A stretch of 64,000 nucleotides of DNA from Paraburkholderia diazotrophica (GTDB taxonomy: Bacteria; Pseudomonadota; Gammaproteobacteria; Burkholderiales; Burkholderiaceae). The notes under the pieces were generated by a model. That model was not told where the DNA came from and did no database searches. It saw nothing but the letters and a program-made list of their open reading frames with translations. The position numbers were made by a program, and so were the translations under genes. This document shows, one piece after another, positions 16,332-25,122 of the stretch (positions within the stretch are counted from its first letter, which is position 1; each line of letters starts with the position of its first letter). The DNA lies in assembly GCF_900108945.1 (NCBI RefSeq), contig NZ_FNYE01000011.1, forward strand, positions 156,169 through 220,168, written 5' to 3'.

Positions 16332-17984
16332 ATGACGCACATGTTCGACGCGGGCCTCGAGCGCCGCGAGGCCAACTACGTTCCGCTGACGCCGATCGAC
16401 TTCATCGCGCGGGCCGCCGATGTCTATGGCGACCGTCTCGCCGTCGTGCATGGCCATATGCGCCGCACGTGGCGCGAGACGTATGAGCGCGCGCGTCGAC
16501 TCGCGAGCGCACTGCAACGCGCGGGCGTCGGCCGTGGCGATACCGTCGCGGCTCTGCTGCCCAATATCCCGCCGATGATCGAAGCGCATTTCGGCGTGCC
16601 GATGGCGGGCGCCGTGCTGAACACGCTCAACACGCGGCTCGATATGCCGTCGATCCTTTACATGCTGCGTCATGGCGAAGCCAAAGTACTGATCGTCGAT
16701 ACGGAATTCGGCGAGCTTGCGCAGCGTGCCGCGCAGGAATGCACGCAATTGCGCATCGTCAGCGTGAGCGACGCGATGCCCGCGCGTGCGCAACACTTCG
16801 CGGACGCGACCGACTACGAAGCGTTCCTGCAAGACGGCGATCCGCAATTCGCGTGGACGCCGCCCGCCGACGAATGGGACGCCATCGCGCTCAACTACAC
16901 GTCGGGCACGACGGGCGAGCCGAAGGGCGTCGTCTATCACCATCGCGGCGCGTATCTGAACGCGCTCAGCAACATCCTCGAATGGGACATGCCGAAGCAC
17001 GCGGTGTATCTGTGGACGCTTCCGCTTTTTCACTGCAATGGCTGGTGTTTTCCGTGGACGGTCGCGGCGCGCGCAGGCGTCAACGTCTGTCTGCGCAGGT
17101 TCGATCCGAAGCTCGTGTTCGAGCTGATCCGGCGCGAGCACGTCACGCACTATTGCGGCGCGCCCATCGTGCAAAGCGCGCTCGCGAATGCGCCCGCCGA
17201 ATGGCGAGAGGGCATCGCGCATCGCGTGTCGACGATGGTCGCGGGCGCGGCGCCGTCGCCTGCCGTAATCGCGCGCATGAAGTCGATCGGGTTCGATCTG
17301 ACGCATGTGTACGGCCTCACGGAAGTGTATGGACCGGCCTCCGTGTGCGCGAAGCAGGACGCGTGGGAAGCGCTCCCCGACGACGAACGTGCGCGGCTCA
17401 ATGCGCGTCAGGGCGTGCGGTATCACCTGCAGGCGGCGATCGACGTGTGCGATCCCGATACGCTCGAACCCGTGCCGCGCGACGGCGAGACGATCGGCGA
17501 GCTGATGTTTCGCGGCAATATCTGCATGAAGGGCTATTTGAAGAACGAGCGCGCGACGGATGCCGCCTTTCGCGGCGGCTGGTTCCACACGGGCGATCTC
17601 GGCGTGATCACGGAAGACGGCTATGTGCGCATCAAGGATCGCAGCAAGGACATCATCATTTCGGGCGGCGAGAACATTTCCAGCATCGAAATCGAAGATG
17701 CGCTGTACCGGCATCCTGCCGTGTCGGTTGCCGCCGTCGTCGCGATGCCGGACCCGAAATGGGGCGAAGTACCGTGCGCATTCGTCGAACTGAAAGAGGG
17801 CATGGACGCAAGCGCCGAAGAAATCATCGCGCACTGCCGGCAATTCCTCGCCGGGTTCAAATTGCCGAAAGCCGTCGTGTTTGGCGAATTACCGAAAACC
17901 TCTACCGGCAAGATTCAAAAGTTCGAATTGCGCGCGCGCGTGAAGTCGTCGAGTGCAATCGACCAGACGCGCGGGGATGCCTAG
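16332..17984 (+). CDS. Acyl-CoA synthetase (AMP-forming, ANL superfamily)
   Basis: A 550-residue adenylate-forming ligase that activates a carboxylic acid with ATP and joins it to CoA. The P-loop-like YTSGTTGEPKGV is near residues 192-203, GWFHTGD near 417-423, and the C-terminal catalytic Lys is in KTSTGKIQKF near 525. Length and N-terminus match the medium-chain or methylmercaptopropionate-CoA ligase group (AlkK/DmdB-like), but the substrate cannot be fixed from sequence. The ATG at 16332 has GGAGACA upstream. It is monocistronic; a 7-bp GC hairpin (18021-18039) follows without a clear T tract. Confidence 0.9.
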   Translation: MTHMFDAGLERREANYVPLTPIDFIARAADVYGDRLAVVHGHMRRTWRETYERARRLASALQRAGVGRGDTVAALLPNIPPMIEAHFGVPMAGAVLNTLNTRLDMPSILYMLRHGEAKVLIVDTEFGELAQRAAQECTQLRIVSVSDAMPARAQHFADATDYEAFLQDGDPQFAWTPPADEWDAIALNYTSGTTGEPKGVVYHHRGAYLNALSNILEWDMPKHAVYLWTLPLFHCNGWCFPWTVAARAGVNVCLRRFDPKLVFELIRREHVTHYCGAPIVQSALANAPAEWREGIAHRVSTMVAGAAPSPAVIARMKSIGFDLTHVYGLTEVYGPASVCAKQDAWEALPDDERARLNARQGVRYHLQAAIDVCDPDTLEPVPRDGETIGELMFRGNICMKGYLKNERATDAAFRGGWFHTGDLGVITEDGYVRIKDRSKDIIISGGENISSIEIEDALYRHPAVSVAAVVAMPDPKWGEVPCAFVELKEGMDASAEEIIAHCRQFLAGFKLPKAVVFGELPKTSTGKIQKFELRARVKSSSAIDQTRGDA

Positions 17985-18322
17985 CACGCCATTCGCGCGA
18001 CGTCCGGAAAGCGAGAGCCCGCGCCGCTTTTCGCGGCGCGCGTATCATGGGGAAAGCGGCGCGAACGCGGGAATGAATGCTAGAATTGGGTTCAATTCAG
18101 GGAACCGGCCTTGGCTCTTCAAGGTCCGTTGATGAGATCCAGTACTCACCGTGCGGGTTTTCACGACCATTCACTCGGCCGGAAATCAGTTAGCCTGGGC
18201 CGATTATCTGCGGGCCGTAAATATTGGCAGAGTCGTATTAAGGCTTCGCTGCAAGCGCGAGGCCTTTAATCTATTTGACGCGAGCTTATAGGCCGCGTCG
18301 TTCTAAACGTTATCGGCACGTT
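17985..18322. other. Intergenic region, 338 bp
   Basis: It contains a hairpin (GCGCCGC at 18021-18027 with 18033-18039, loop TTTTC) that could end the acyl-CoA synthetase transcript. A 46-codon GTG-initiated frame (18151-18291) runs just before the H-NS-like gene but has no ribosome site. Confidence 0.4.
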
Positions 18323-18577
18323 ATGAAAGAGCGAGAGGAACAACGGACGCTCGACCTCGACGGTCAAGCGCGTGAACGGTTGATCTTGTGGATTCGGCGC
18401 CGCATGGACGAATTCGGCATCACGCTCGAAGCGCTCGAAGCGGCGCTGATCGCCGATGCCGCGATACCCAAATATCGCGATGCCTTTGGACACGAATGGG
18501 ACGGCACGGGCGAGCGCCCCGACTGGCTCACGCGCGCGATCAACGCAGGGCAGGACATCGAGCACTTCCGCGTCTGA
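18323..18577 (+). CDS. Small H-NS family nucleoid-associated protein
   Basis: An 84-residue protein. The C-terminal part, KYRDAFGHEW followed by DGTGERPDWL and then IEHF, aligns with the H-NS DNA-binding domain consensus (YRDPxTGxTWSGRGRxPxWL), although the central loop is more acidic than usual. The N-terminal helix (about 5-45) is shorter than in typical H-NS oligomerisation domains. It probably binds AT-rich DNA or modulates other H-NS proteins. The ATG at 18323 is chosen because the upstream codons in frame do not resemble the family. A bidirectional-looking terminator follows at 18617-18645. Confidence 0.78.
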   Translation: MKEREEQRTLDLDGQARERLILWIRRRMDEFGITLEALEAALIADAAIPKYRDAFGHEWDGTGERPDWLTRAINAGQDIEHFRV

Positions 18578-18616
18578 GCGTGACTCTCACGTCGTCGAGC
18601 CCAGAAGCGTTCAAAC

Positions 18617-18645
18617 GAAAAAAGGCCCGCAATGCAGCGGGCTTT
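18617..18645 (+). terminator. Terminator between the H-NS-like gene and pcaG
   Basis: Stem GCCCGC (18625-18630) with GCGGGC (18637-18642), extendable by flanking A-T pairs, with an A-run on the left and TTTG on the right. It may act on both strands, since the pca genes converge from the right. Confidence 0.65.
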
Positions 18646-18785
18646 GAAAATACTGCTCGGAGTTTCGTTGCGCGATTTGACTCGCGCAACGCATCCTAAC
18701 GCCAATTTGTGAATACGCGATGAACCTTGCATGGAATGCATGCAAGGCTCGCGTGATGCCGATTCAGCGTGCGCCGCATTACAGG

Positions 18786-19376
18786 TCACAGGTCGAAGAA
18801 TACTGTTTCGTTCGGGCCTTGCATGTGAATGTCGAAGCGATACACGACCTTGCCGCCGCGCTCCTCGCGCTTTGCGATCAGCGTCCCGCGGCGCTCTGCG
18901 GGAACGCTTGCGAGCACGGGGTCCTTGCCGTTCGCCGCGGCTTCGTCGTCGAAATAAACGCGCGTGAACGTGTGCAGCAGCATGCCGCGCATCGTCAGGA
19001 TCACGTCCAGATGCGGCGCTTCTTCCGGCGATGCGCGGCCGGGCTTCACCGTCTCGATGATGAAGCGCTTGTGCGGGTCCGTGCCCGTGCCGAAGCGCGC
19101 AAAGCCGCGAAAGCCCGTCTTTGCCAGTTCCTCGCGCGATTGCGGATAGCGTCCTTCGCTATCCACTTGCGACACTTCGAGCATCGCATCGCCGATCACC
19201 TCGCCGTTGCCGTCGAATACCTGGCCGATGAGCGTAATGTGCTCGCCCGCTGCTTCGCGTTCCGCCAACGTCCCCGTGAAGAGGCTCTTGAAATCGAAAT
19301 CGTATTGCTGCGGGCACAAGCCATATGCGAAGTACGGTCCGACCGTTTGCGAAGGGGTTTCTTTAAGCGTCGTCAT
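18786..19376 (-). CDS. pcaG: Protocatechuate 3,4-dioxygenase, alpha subunit
   Basis: A 196-residue alpha subunit of the intradiol ring-cleaving enzyme that converts protocatechuate to 3-carboxy-cis,cis-muconate in the beta-ketoadipate pathway. It starts with the family hallmark TPSQTVGPYFAYGL and lacks the complete iron-binding His-x-His pair, as expected for the non-iron-binding subunit. It follows pcaH with only a 3-bp gap on the same strand, so the two are co-expressed and assemble into an (alpha-beta-Fe) complex. The divergent LysR gene pcaQ is the expected regulator. The remaining pca genes are not in this window. Confidence 0.96.
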   Translation of the reverse strand: MTTLKETPSQTVGPYFAYGLCPQQYDFDFKSLFTGTLAEREAAGEHITLIGQVFDGNGEVIGDAMLEVSQVDSEGRYPQSREELAKTGFRGFARFGTGTDPHKRFIIETVKPGRASPEEAPHLDVILTMRGMLLHTFTRVYFDDEAAANGKDPVLASVPAERRGTLIAKREERGGKVVYRFDIHMQGPNETVFFDL

Positions 19377-19379
19377 GAT

Positions 19380-20084
19380 TTAGCGCTCCATCGGGGTTTC
19401 GTTTGCGCCGCGCAGCACGATGTCGAATTCGTAGCCGAGCGCGAAGCCTTCCTGCGTCACGTCGAGCGTGAAGCGCGAGATCAGCCGGTCGCGGGCCTGT
19501 TCGGGCGTGCCCTGGAAGATCGGGTCGTATTGCAGGAGCGGATCGCCGGGGAAGTACATCTGCGTGACGAGTCGCGAGCCGAAGTAATCGCCGAACAGCG
19601 AGAAGTGAATGTGATTCGGGCGCCATGCGTTCGGGTGATTGCCCCACGGATACGCACCGGGCTTGATCGTCAGGAAGCGGTAGCGGCCTTCGTTATCGGT
19701 CAGGCAGCGGCCCGCGCCGAGGAAGTTCGGATCGAGCGGCGCATCGTGTTGATCGTTCTTGTGCACGTAGCGGCCGGCGGCATTCGCCTGCCACACTTCG
19801 ACGAGCGTGTTGCGCACCGGGCGGCCGCCATCGTCGAGCACGCGTCCCGTCACGATGATGCGCTCGCCGAGCGGCTCGCCGTTTTTCACCGCATTGCGCG
19901 TGAGATCGTGATCGAGCGCACCGAGATCTTCCGCGCCGTAGACGGGCACGCGCTGGTCACGCAGCCGCTCCTTCAGCGGAATCAGCGGACGCGTCGGGCC
20001 GCGCTTGACGGACGAACCATACGGCGAATGGACATAGGCGGGATGCGAAGCGAAGTCGCGCGGACTCAGACTGGAATCGTCCAT
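19380..20084 (-). CDS. pcaH: Protocatechuate 3,4-dioxygenase, beta subunit
   Basis: A 234-residue catalytic subunit. The four Fe(III) ligands of the family can be read: Tyr106 (AGRYVHKND), Tyr145 (GAYPWGN), His158 and His160 (RPNHIHFS). It cleaves the protocatechuate ring between the two hydroxyl-bearing carbons. The start ATG at 20084 has AGGAGACATCTG upstream. pcaG follows directly. The 108-bp gap to the divergent pcaQ contains a 6-3-6 dyad (20180-20194) that fits a PcaQ site. Length matches characterised PcaH proteins. Confidence 0.97.
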   Translation of the reverse strand: MDDSSLSPRDFASHPAYVHSPYGSSVKRGPTRPLIPLKERLRDQRVPVYGAEDLGALDHDLTRNAVKNGEPLGERIIVTGRVLDDGGRPVRNTLVEVWQANAAGRYVHKNDQHDAPLDPNFLGAGRCLTDNEGRYRFLTIKPGAYPWGNHPNAWRPNHIHFSLFGDYFGSRLVTQMYFPGDPLLQYDPIFQGTPEQARDRLISRFTLDVTQEGFALGYEFDIVLRGANETPMER

Positions 20085-20179
20085 CAGATGTCTCCTTGGG
20101 GATTCGATTATGGGTAGTGGATGACGTGACTTTATAGAAGCGAAGAAGTTATGCAAAATGACGTTTTTTCCCGTCTCGT

Positions 20180-20194
20180 ATAACGATCCGTTAT
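20180..20194. promoter_or_regulatory. Candidate PcaQ operator (LysR-type dyad)
   Basis: ATAACGATCCGTTAT is a perfect 6-bp dyad with a 3-bp spacer. It resembles the ATAAC-N-GTTAW type site known for PcaQ in rhizobia. It overlaps the first bases of the pcaQ start codon (20193), which suggests autoregulation. The 9-mer GTTATGCAA occurs twice, at 20148-20156 and 20190-20198, 42 bp apart. Confidence 0.6.
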
Positions 20195-21251
20195 GCAACG
20201 CAGCCTCGCCGACAGCCGCGTCAAGTTCCGTCATCTGCAGTGTTTTCTGGCCGTCGCGCAGTTCGGCGGCGTGCAGAAGGCGGCCGAGAGCCTGTCGATC
20301 ACACAGCCTGCCGTGTCGAAGACGGTCGCCGAACTCGAAGACATCCTCGGCGTGCGCCTTTTCGAGCGGGGCCGCCACGGCGCCGTGCCGACACGCGAAG
20401 GGCTGCTTTTCATGCCGCACGCGAGCGCGTGTGTGAGCGCGCTGCGCCAGGGCGTCGATCTGCTTGCGCGCGCGGAAGGCGAAGCCGCCGCGACGCTCGA
20501 TATCGGCGTGCTGCCGACGGTTGCCACGTCGCTCGTGCCGCCCGTGCTGCGGCTTTTCGCGCAGCTGTGGCCCAATGCGATCGTGCGGCTCAAGACGGCT
20601 TCGAATACGGAACTGCTCGAGCGCCTGAAGGCGGGCACGATCGAATTCGCGGTCGGCAGGCTCGCCGATCCCGAGCGGATGGTGGGCCTCACGTTCGAGC
20701 AGTTGTTTAGCGAGCCGCTCGTGGCCGTCGTGCGCGTGGGGCATGCGATGGCTTCGGGCGCGGCATCGCCCGCGACACAATTGCATCGCTATCCCGTCGT
20801 CGTGCCGCCGTACGGCACGCTGATCCGGCAGTCGGCGGAAAGCCTGCTGCGCGCGTGGGCCGTGCCGCCGCTGTCGTCGTTCGTCGAAGTGCTGTCGGTG
20901 TCGGTGGGGCGCGCGCTCGCGCTCGAGAACGATGCCGTGTGGTTCGTGCCCCGCAGCGCGATCGAATACGAACTGGCGCATGGTTTGCTCGTCCCGTTGC
21001 CGTTGCCCGTTGCGGGCACGGAGGAGCCCGTCGGGTTGATCCTGCGTTCGGACACGCAGCCCACGCCCGTAGGCCGCGCGCTGATCGACGCGGTGCGCAA
21101 GGTCGCGCGCGAGCGTCTCGTGCGCAATCGGAATGCGGGCGCGGCGGGCACCGCGGGCACTGCGCGCGGGAGCGAGCGGCGCGGCAAGACAGCGGCGAGG
21201 AAGAGCGAGAAGCCGCGACGCAACGCAAAAAACGCAAAAGCGCCGCGCTAG
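20193..21251 (+). CDS. pcaQ: LysR-type regulator of protocatechuate degradation
   Basis: A 352-residue LysR protein with the PcaQ N-terminus DSRVKFRHLQCFLAVAQ and a helix-turn-helix at about 20-65. PcaQ proteins activate pcaHG-type genes in response to beta-ketoadipate pathway intermediates such as carboxymuconolactone. Divergent placement from pcaHG and the dyad in the shared promoter agree. The last roughly 45 residues are an unusual Ala/Gly then Lys/Arg-rich tail (ending KAPR) that extends beyond the normal length of about 305-310. ATG 20193 is the only start that keeps the family N-terminus. Confidence 0.92.
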   Translation: MQRSLADSRVKFRHLQCFLAVAQFGGVQKAAESLSITQPAVSKTVAELEDILGVRLFERGRHGAVPTREGLLFMPHASACVSALRQGVDLLARAEGEAAATLDIGVLPTVATSLVPPVLRLFAQLWPNAIVRLKTASNTELLERLKAGTIEFAVGRLADPERMVGLTFEQLFSEPLVAVVRVGHAMASGAASPATQLHRYPVVVPPYGTLIRQSAESLLRAWAVPPLSSFVEVLSVSVGRALALENDAVWFVPRSAIEYELAHGLLVPLPLPVAGTEEPVGLILRSDTQPTPVGRALIDAVRKVARERLVRNRNAGAAGTAGTARGSERRGKTAARKSEKPRRNAKNAKAPR

Positions 21252-21382
21252 AGATGCATCTTTGAACCAATTAGTACAAAATCGAGCTTGCGGGAGGGGC
21301 GGCGCGCGGTGTAAAACACGGGGCGCGACAACCTGATCCGTTTGTCTGTCGAGTTGAACCAGCACGAGCCATGGAGACGCAC

Positions 21383-22510
21383 ATGCCCAGCGACCTGCCG
21401 ACCCCCACCGACGCGCTCAAGGCCGTCGCGGACCCGGAGCACAATCCGCTCGGCACGGCCGGTATCGAGTTTGTCGAATTTGCCGCGCGCCATCCGCAGG
21501 TGCTGGCCGATACCTTCGTAAAGCTCGGCTTCAAGCCGATCGCGCGTCACATCAGCAAGGACGTGACGCTGTTCCGCCAGGCCGACATGAATTTCCTGCT
21601 GAACGCCGAGCCGGATTCGTTCGCCGAGCGTTACGCGGAGGAATACGGCGTGGGCATTTGCGCGATTGGCATTCGCGTCGCCGATGCGCAGCGCGCTTAC
21701 GATCGCGCCATCGAACTGGGCGCATGGGCATTCGAAGGCGAGCGCGTCGGCAAGGGTGAGCTCGTCATCCCGGCCATACAGGGCATCGGCGATTCGCACA
21801 TTTATTTCGTCGACCGCTGGCGCGGACGCGGCGGCCAGAAGGGCGGCCTCGGCGACATTTCCATCTTCGATATCGATTTTCGTCCGATCGAAGTCGCCAC
21901 TGCGCAGGCCGATCTGAGCCACGCCGGCATGGGCCTCGTCGCCGTCGATCATCTGACGCAAACAGTCGGCGCGGGCCGCATGCAGGAATGGCTCGACTTC
22001 TATCGCGATCTGCTCAACTTCCGCGAGATTCACGAGCTGCATGCGAACTGGCATGTGTCAGCCGAATCGCGCGTGATGGTGTCGCCGTGCGGCGCGATCC
22101 GCATTCCGCTCTACGAGGAAGGCACGCCGCGCACGAGCCTGATGCACGAGTATCTGCCCGATCATCCGGGCGAAGGCGTGCAGCACATCGCGCTCGCCAC
22201 CGACGATATCTTCGCGTGCGTCGACCGGTTGCTCGCGAACGGCATCGAACTCGTGGAGCCGCCGGCGCGCTACTATGATCGGATCGACGCGCGCTTGCCG
22301 GGGCATGGGCTCGATATCGAGCGGCTCAAGCGAGGCCGGATTCTCGTCGATGGCGAGATCGGCGCGGACGGCGTGCCGCAACTGTTCTTCCAGACTTTCG
22401 TACTGCGGCGCGAAGGGGAAATCTTCTTTGAAATCGTGCAGCGCAAAGGCCATCACGGTTTCGGCGAAGGTAATCTCAGCGCGCTTGCGCAGGCGCGCGC
22501 GGCTTCATGA
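21383..22510 (+). CDS. hppD: 4-Hydroxyphenylpyruvate dioxygenase
   Basis: A 375-residue two-domain VOC-fold dioxygenase that converts 4-hydroxyphenylpyruvate to homogentisate in tyrosine breakdown. The iron ligands are visible as His190 (VDHLTQ), His268 (VQHIALAT) and Glu350 (FFEIVQRKG). Length is typical of bacterial HPPD. Two in-frame ATGs exist, at 21371 and 21383; I prefer 21383 because GGAGACGCAC stands before it. No other homogentisate genes are beside it. It follows pcaQ on the same strand by about 130 bp and probably has its own promoter. Confidence 0.95.
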   Translation: MPSDLPTPTDALKAVADPEHNPLGTAGIEFVEFAARHPQVLADTFVKLGFKPIARHISKDVTLFRQADMNFLLNAEPDSFAERYAEEYGVGICAIGIRVADAQRAYDRAIELGAWAFEGERVGKGELVIPAIQGIGDSHIYFVDRWRGRGGQKGGLGDISIFDIDFRPIEVATAQADLSHAGMGLVAVDHLTQTVGAGRMQEWLDFYRDLLNFREIHELHANWHVSAESRVMVSPCGAIRIPLYEEGTPRTSLMHEYLPDHPGEGVQHIALATDDIFACVDRLLANGIELVEPPARYYDRIDARLPGHGLDIERLKRGRILVDGEIGADGVPQLFFQTFVLRREGEIFFEIVQRKGHHGFGEGNLSALAQARAAS

Positions 22511-22526
22511 GCGGCCCTGCCGCGTT

Positions 22527-23159
22527 TTATTTCTTTGACGTATTGCTGCCCTTGCCCGCATGCGGCAGATCGGCGTTCGTCGCCATCCACAGCACTTCGG
22601 CGTCTTCTTCGCTCGTCGAAACAGCCGCGTGGCCGGTGCGGCTGTCGAAATAGAGGCTGTCGCCCGCGTTCAGATGCGTCGGCGCATACAGCTCCGAATA
22701 CAGGCACACGCTGCCGCTGATCACATACAGAAACTCTTCGCCTTCGTGGCGGCCCCAGTCGTCGAAGGCGTCGAGCGTGTGCGCCGTGATGCGGATGCGA
22801 AACGGCAGCATCGCCTTGTGCGCGAGGTCCGTCGCCAGCAGTTCCATCTGATAGCCGCGATACGCGTGACGCTGGCCCGCGTCCTTGCGCGTGAGCGCGC
22901 GCCGGCCGCTCGCGTTGACCTTCGGCGTCGAGCCGAAGAGTTCGCCGAGATCGATCTTCAGGCCCACGACGATTTTTTGCAGCACGTCGAAAGTGGGCGA
23001 CATCAGGCCGTTTTCGATTTTCGACAACGTGGAGCGCGACACGCCGCACAAACGGCTGGCCGTTTCGAGCGTCAGATCGTGCGCGAGCCGAGCGGCACGC
23101 ACACGCCGGCCGAGGTCCGACGTCGAGCTTTCGGGCGACTTGGTGAGTGAGGTGTCCAT
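22527..23159 (-). CDS. XRE-family transcriptional regulator with C-terminal cupin
   Basis: A 210-residue regulator. The XRE helix-turn-helix covers about residues 17-70 (VRAARLAHDLTLETAS, then SRSTLSKIENGLMSPTFDVL), and a small-molecule-binding cupin follows at about 125-195 (GRHEGEEFLYVISGSVCLY). This architecture is common for regulators of amino-acid or amine catabolism in this group. It is divergent from the aldehyde dehydrogenase at 23499 across a 340-bp gap and is the likely local regulator of that gene and the FAD oxidoreductase after it. ATG 23159 is used; an upstream TTG would add five residues. The effector is unknown. Confidence 0.9.
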   Translation of the reverse strand: MDTSLTKSPESSTSDLGRRVRAARLAHDLTLETASRLCGVSRSTLSKIENGLMSPTFDVLQKIVVGLKIDLGELFGSTPKVNASGRRALTRKDAGQRHAYRGYQMELLATDLAHKAMLPFRIRITAHTLDAFDDWGRHEGEEFLYVISGSVCLYSELYAPTHLNAGDSLYFDSRTGHAAVSTSEEDAEVLWMATNADLPHAGKGSNTSKK

Positions 23160-23498
23160 GAGCGTGAATGACAATGCGGCGTGGCGCTTTCGGGCCGTTT
23201 CGGGTGCTGTTTCCGATCATAACATCCGTATGCCCGCGCACCCTTTCCCGGCCGGCGGCAAGTACGGGCGTGCCGACGAATTTCCGATCTGAAACGAACC
23301 CGGACAGTGTGCCTGAGCACCATTCGCGCCGAAAAGCGCGCGACACGAAAACTCGGGAAAAACCCTCATATTTCCCCTGTTTTATGAACGCACGAAATCC
23401 CGCAAGAACGTGTCGCAGCGCCGCTTGTCGCCAGAAATCGCGGCGTGTATAGTTTCCAGACTTACTTTTGTTTCGTATCGGAAATCAAGGGAATCCAG
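23160..23498. other. Divergent promoter region between XRE-cupin regulator and amaB-like gene
   Basis: A 339-bp non-coding region between divergently transcribed genes, AT-richer toward the aldehyde dehydrogenase side. It contains a spaced inverted pair TTTCC/GGAAA around 23453-23484, close to the amaB start, but no precise operator can be assigned. Confidence 0.4.
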
Positions 23499-24998
23499 AT
23501 GAACGCATCGAGCATCCTTGCCGATCTCGGCATTGCAAACGCGGCGCAAGCAGGCGATATCGCCGTCCATTCCCCCATCATGGGCGAGCTCATCGGCCGC
23601 GTGGCGAGCCGCACAGCGGCGGAAGTCGATACGTTGCTGGCCAACGCGAAGCAGGCATTCGAGCAGTGGCGCAACGTTCCCGCGCCCCGCCGCGGCGAAC
23701 TCGTGCGCATCCTCGGGCAGAAGCTGCGCGAGAAGAAGCAGGCGCTCGGCAGCATCATCACGCTGGAGACGGGCAAGATCCTCCAGGAAGGTCTCGGCGA
23801 GGTGCAGGAGATGATCGACATCTGCGATTTCGCCGTCGGCCTGTCGCGCCAGTTGTACGGCCTCACGATCGCTTCGGAGCGCCCCGGTCACAGGATGGCC
23901 GAAACGTGGCATCCGATGGGCACCTGCGTCGTCATTTCGGCGTTCAATTTCCCGGCGGCCGTGTGGTCGTGGAATGCGGCGCTCGCGCTCGTGTGCGGCA
24001 ATGCCGTGGTCTGGAAGCCGTCCGAGAAGACGCCGCTGACGGCGCTCGCCGTCAACCACATCCTTGACGAGGCACTGAAGGAATTCGGCGATGCGCCCGC
24101 GGGCCTCACGACCGTCGTCATTGGCGGGCGCGATGTCGGTGCGAAGCTGGTCGCGGACCCGCGCGCGTCGATCGTCAGCGCGACGGGCAGCACGGAAATG
24201 GGCCGCACGGTCGGCGTCGAAGTGGCGAAGCGCTTTGGCCGCTCGCTGCTCGAACTCGGCGGCAACAACGCGGGCATCGTCACGCAGACGGCGGACCAGG
24301 AACTCGCGCTGCGCGGCATCCTGTTCTCGGCGGTCGGCACGGCGGGGCAGCGTTGCACGTCGCTGCGGCGCCTGTTCGTGCACGAGAGCGTGTACGAGCA
24401 GACCGTCGAGCGGCTGAAGCAGCTTTACGCGAAAGTGCCGATCGGCAATCCGCTCGAAAAGGGCACGCTGATGGGGCCGCTGATCGACAAGCAGTCGTTC
24501 GCGCGCATGCAGGAAGCGCTGCAACAGGCGGCGGCCGAAGGCGGCAAGGTGTTCGGCGGCGAGCGCGTCGAAGTGAAGGGCTATGAGGGCGGCTATTACG
24601 TGCGTCCCGCGCTCGTCGAAATGCCGTCGCAAACGGCCGTCGTGCTCAAGGAGACCTTTGCGCCGATTCTCTACGTGCTGCGCTACAAGGACTTCGACGA
24701 TGCGATCGCGGCGAACAACGCGGCGCATCACGGGCTGTCGTCGTGTGTGTTCACGACCGACCTGCGCGAAGCCGAGCGCTTCACGTCGGACTCGGGCAGC
24801 GATTGCGGCATCGCGAACGTGAACATCGGACCGAGCGGCGCGGAAATCGGCGGCGCGTTCGGCGGCGAGAAGGAAACGGGCGGCGGACGCGAATCGGGCT
24901 CGGATGCGTGGAAGGCCTACATGCGACGCGCGACGAACACCGTCAACTATTCGTCGGCACTGCCGCTCGCTCAAGGCATCGACTTCAATCTCGGCTGA
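23499..24998 (+). CDS. amaB: Aldehyde dehydrogenase, ALDH7 type (probable piperideine-6-carboxylate/aminoadipate-semialdehyde dehydrogenase)
   Basis: A 499-residue NAD(P)-dependent aldehyde dehydrogenase of the antiquitin (ALDH7A1) group. The cofactor segment ISAFNFPAAVWSWN is near residues 150-163, the catalytic Glu is in LELGGNNAGI (about 256), and the nucleophilic Cys is in GQRCTSLRR (about 286). In Pseudomonas the AmaB enzyme of this group oxidises delta1-piperideine-6-carboxylate/2-aminoadipate semialdehyde in lysine breakdown, and amaA (pipecolate oxidase) is its neighbour, as here. The ATG at 23499 follows AAGGGAATCC. The family call is firm; the lysine role is inferred from subgroup and neighbour. 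Confidence 0.85.
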   Translation: MNASSILADLGIANAAQAGDIAVHSPIMGELIGRVASRTAAEVDTLLANAKQAFEQWRNVPAPRRGELVRILGQKLREKKQALGSIITLETGKILQEGLGEVQEMIDICDFAVGLSRQLYGLTIASERPGHRMAETWHPMGTCVVISAFNFPAAVWSWNAALALVCGNAVVWKPSEKTPLTALAVNHILDEALKEFGDAPAGLTTVVIGGRDVGAKLVADPRASIVSATGSTEMGRTVGVEVAKRFGRSLLELGGNNAGIVTQTADQELALRGILFSAVGTAGQRCTSLRRLFVHESVYEQTVERLKQLYAKVPIGNPLEKGTLMGPLIDKQSFARMQEALQQAAAEGGKVFGGERVEVKGYEGGYYVRPALVEMPSQTAVVLKETFAPILYVLRYKDFDDAIAANNAAHHGLSSCVFTTDLREAERFTSDSGSDCGIANVNIGPSGAEIGGAFGGEKETGGGRESGSDAWKAYMRRATNTVNYSSALPLAQGIDFNLG

Positions 24999-25122
24999 TC
25001 GTGAAGGGCGGCGCGTGTTCATACTGCGCGCCGCTTCTCGTACTTAAGCTGCCTCGCATTCTTCAATTCGTCGCGGACTTTTGCATTCGATGTCCGCTGA
25101 CCCGCTTCGTCTGGAGTGGCAT

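Noticed and set aside
18151..18291. GTG-initiated 46-codon frame before the small H-NS-like gene
   Set aside because: Composition is plausible but there is no ribosome site and no recognisable motif; it may be part of the leader.
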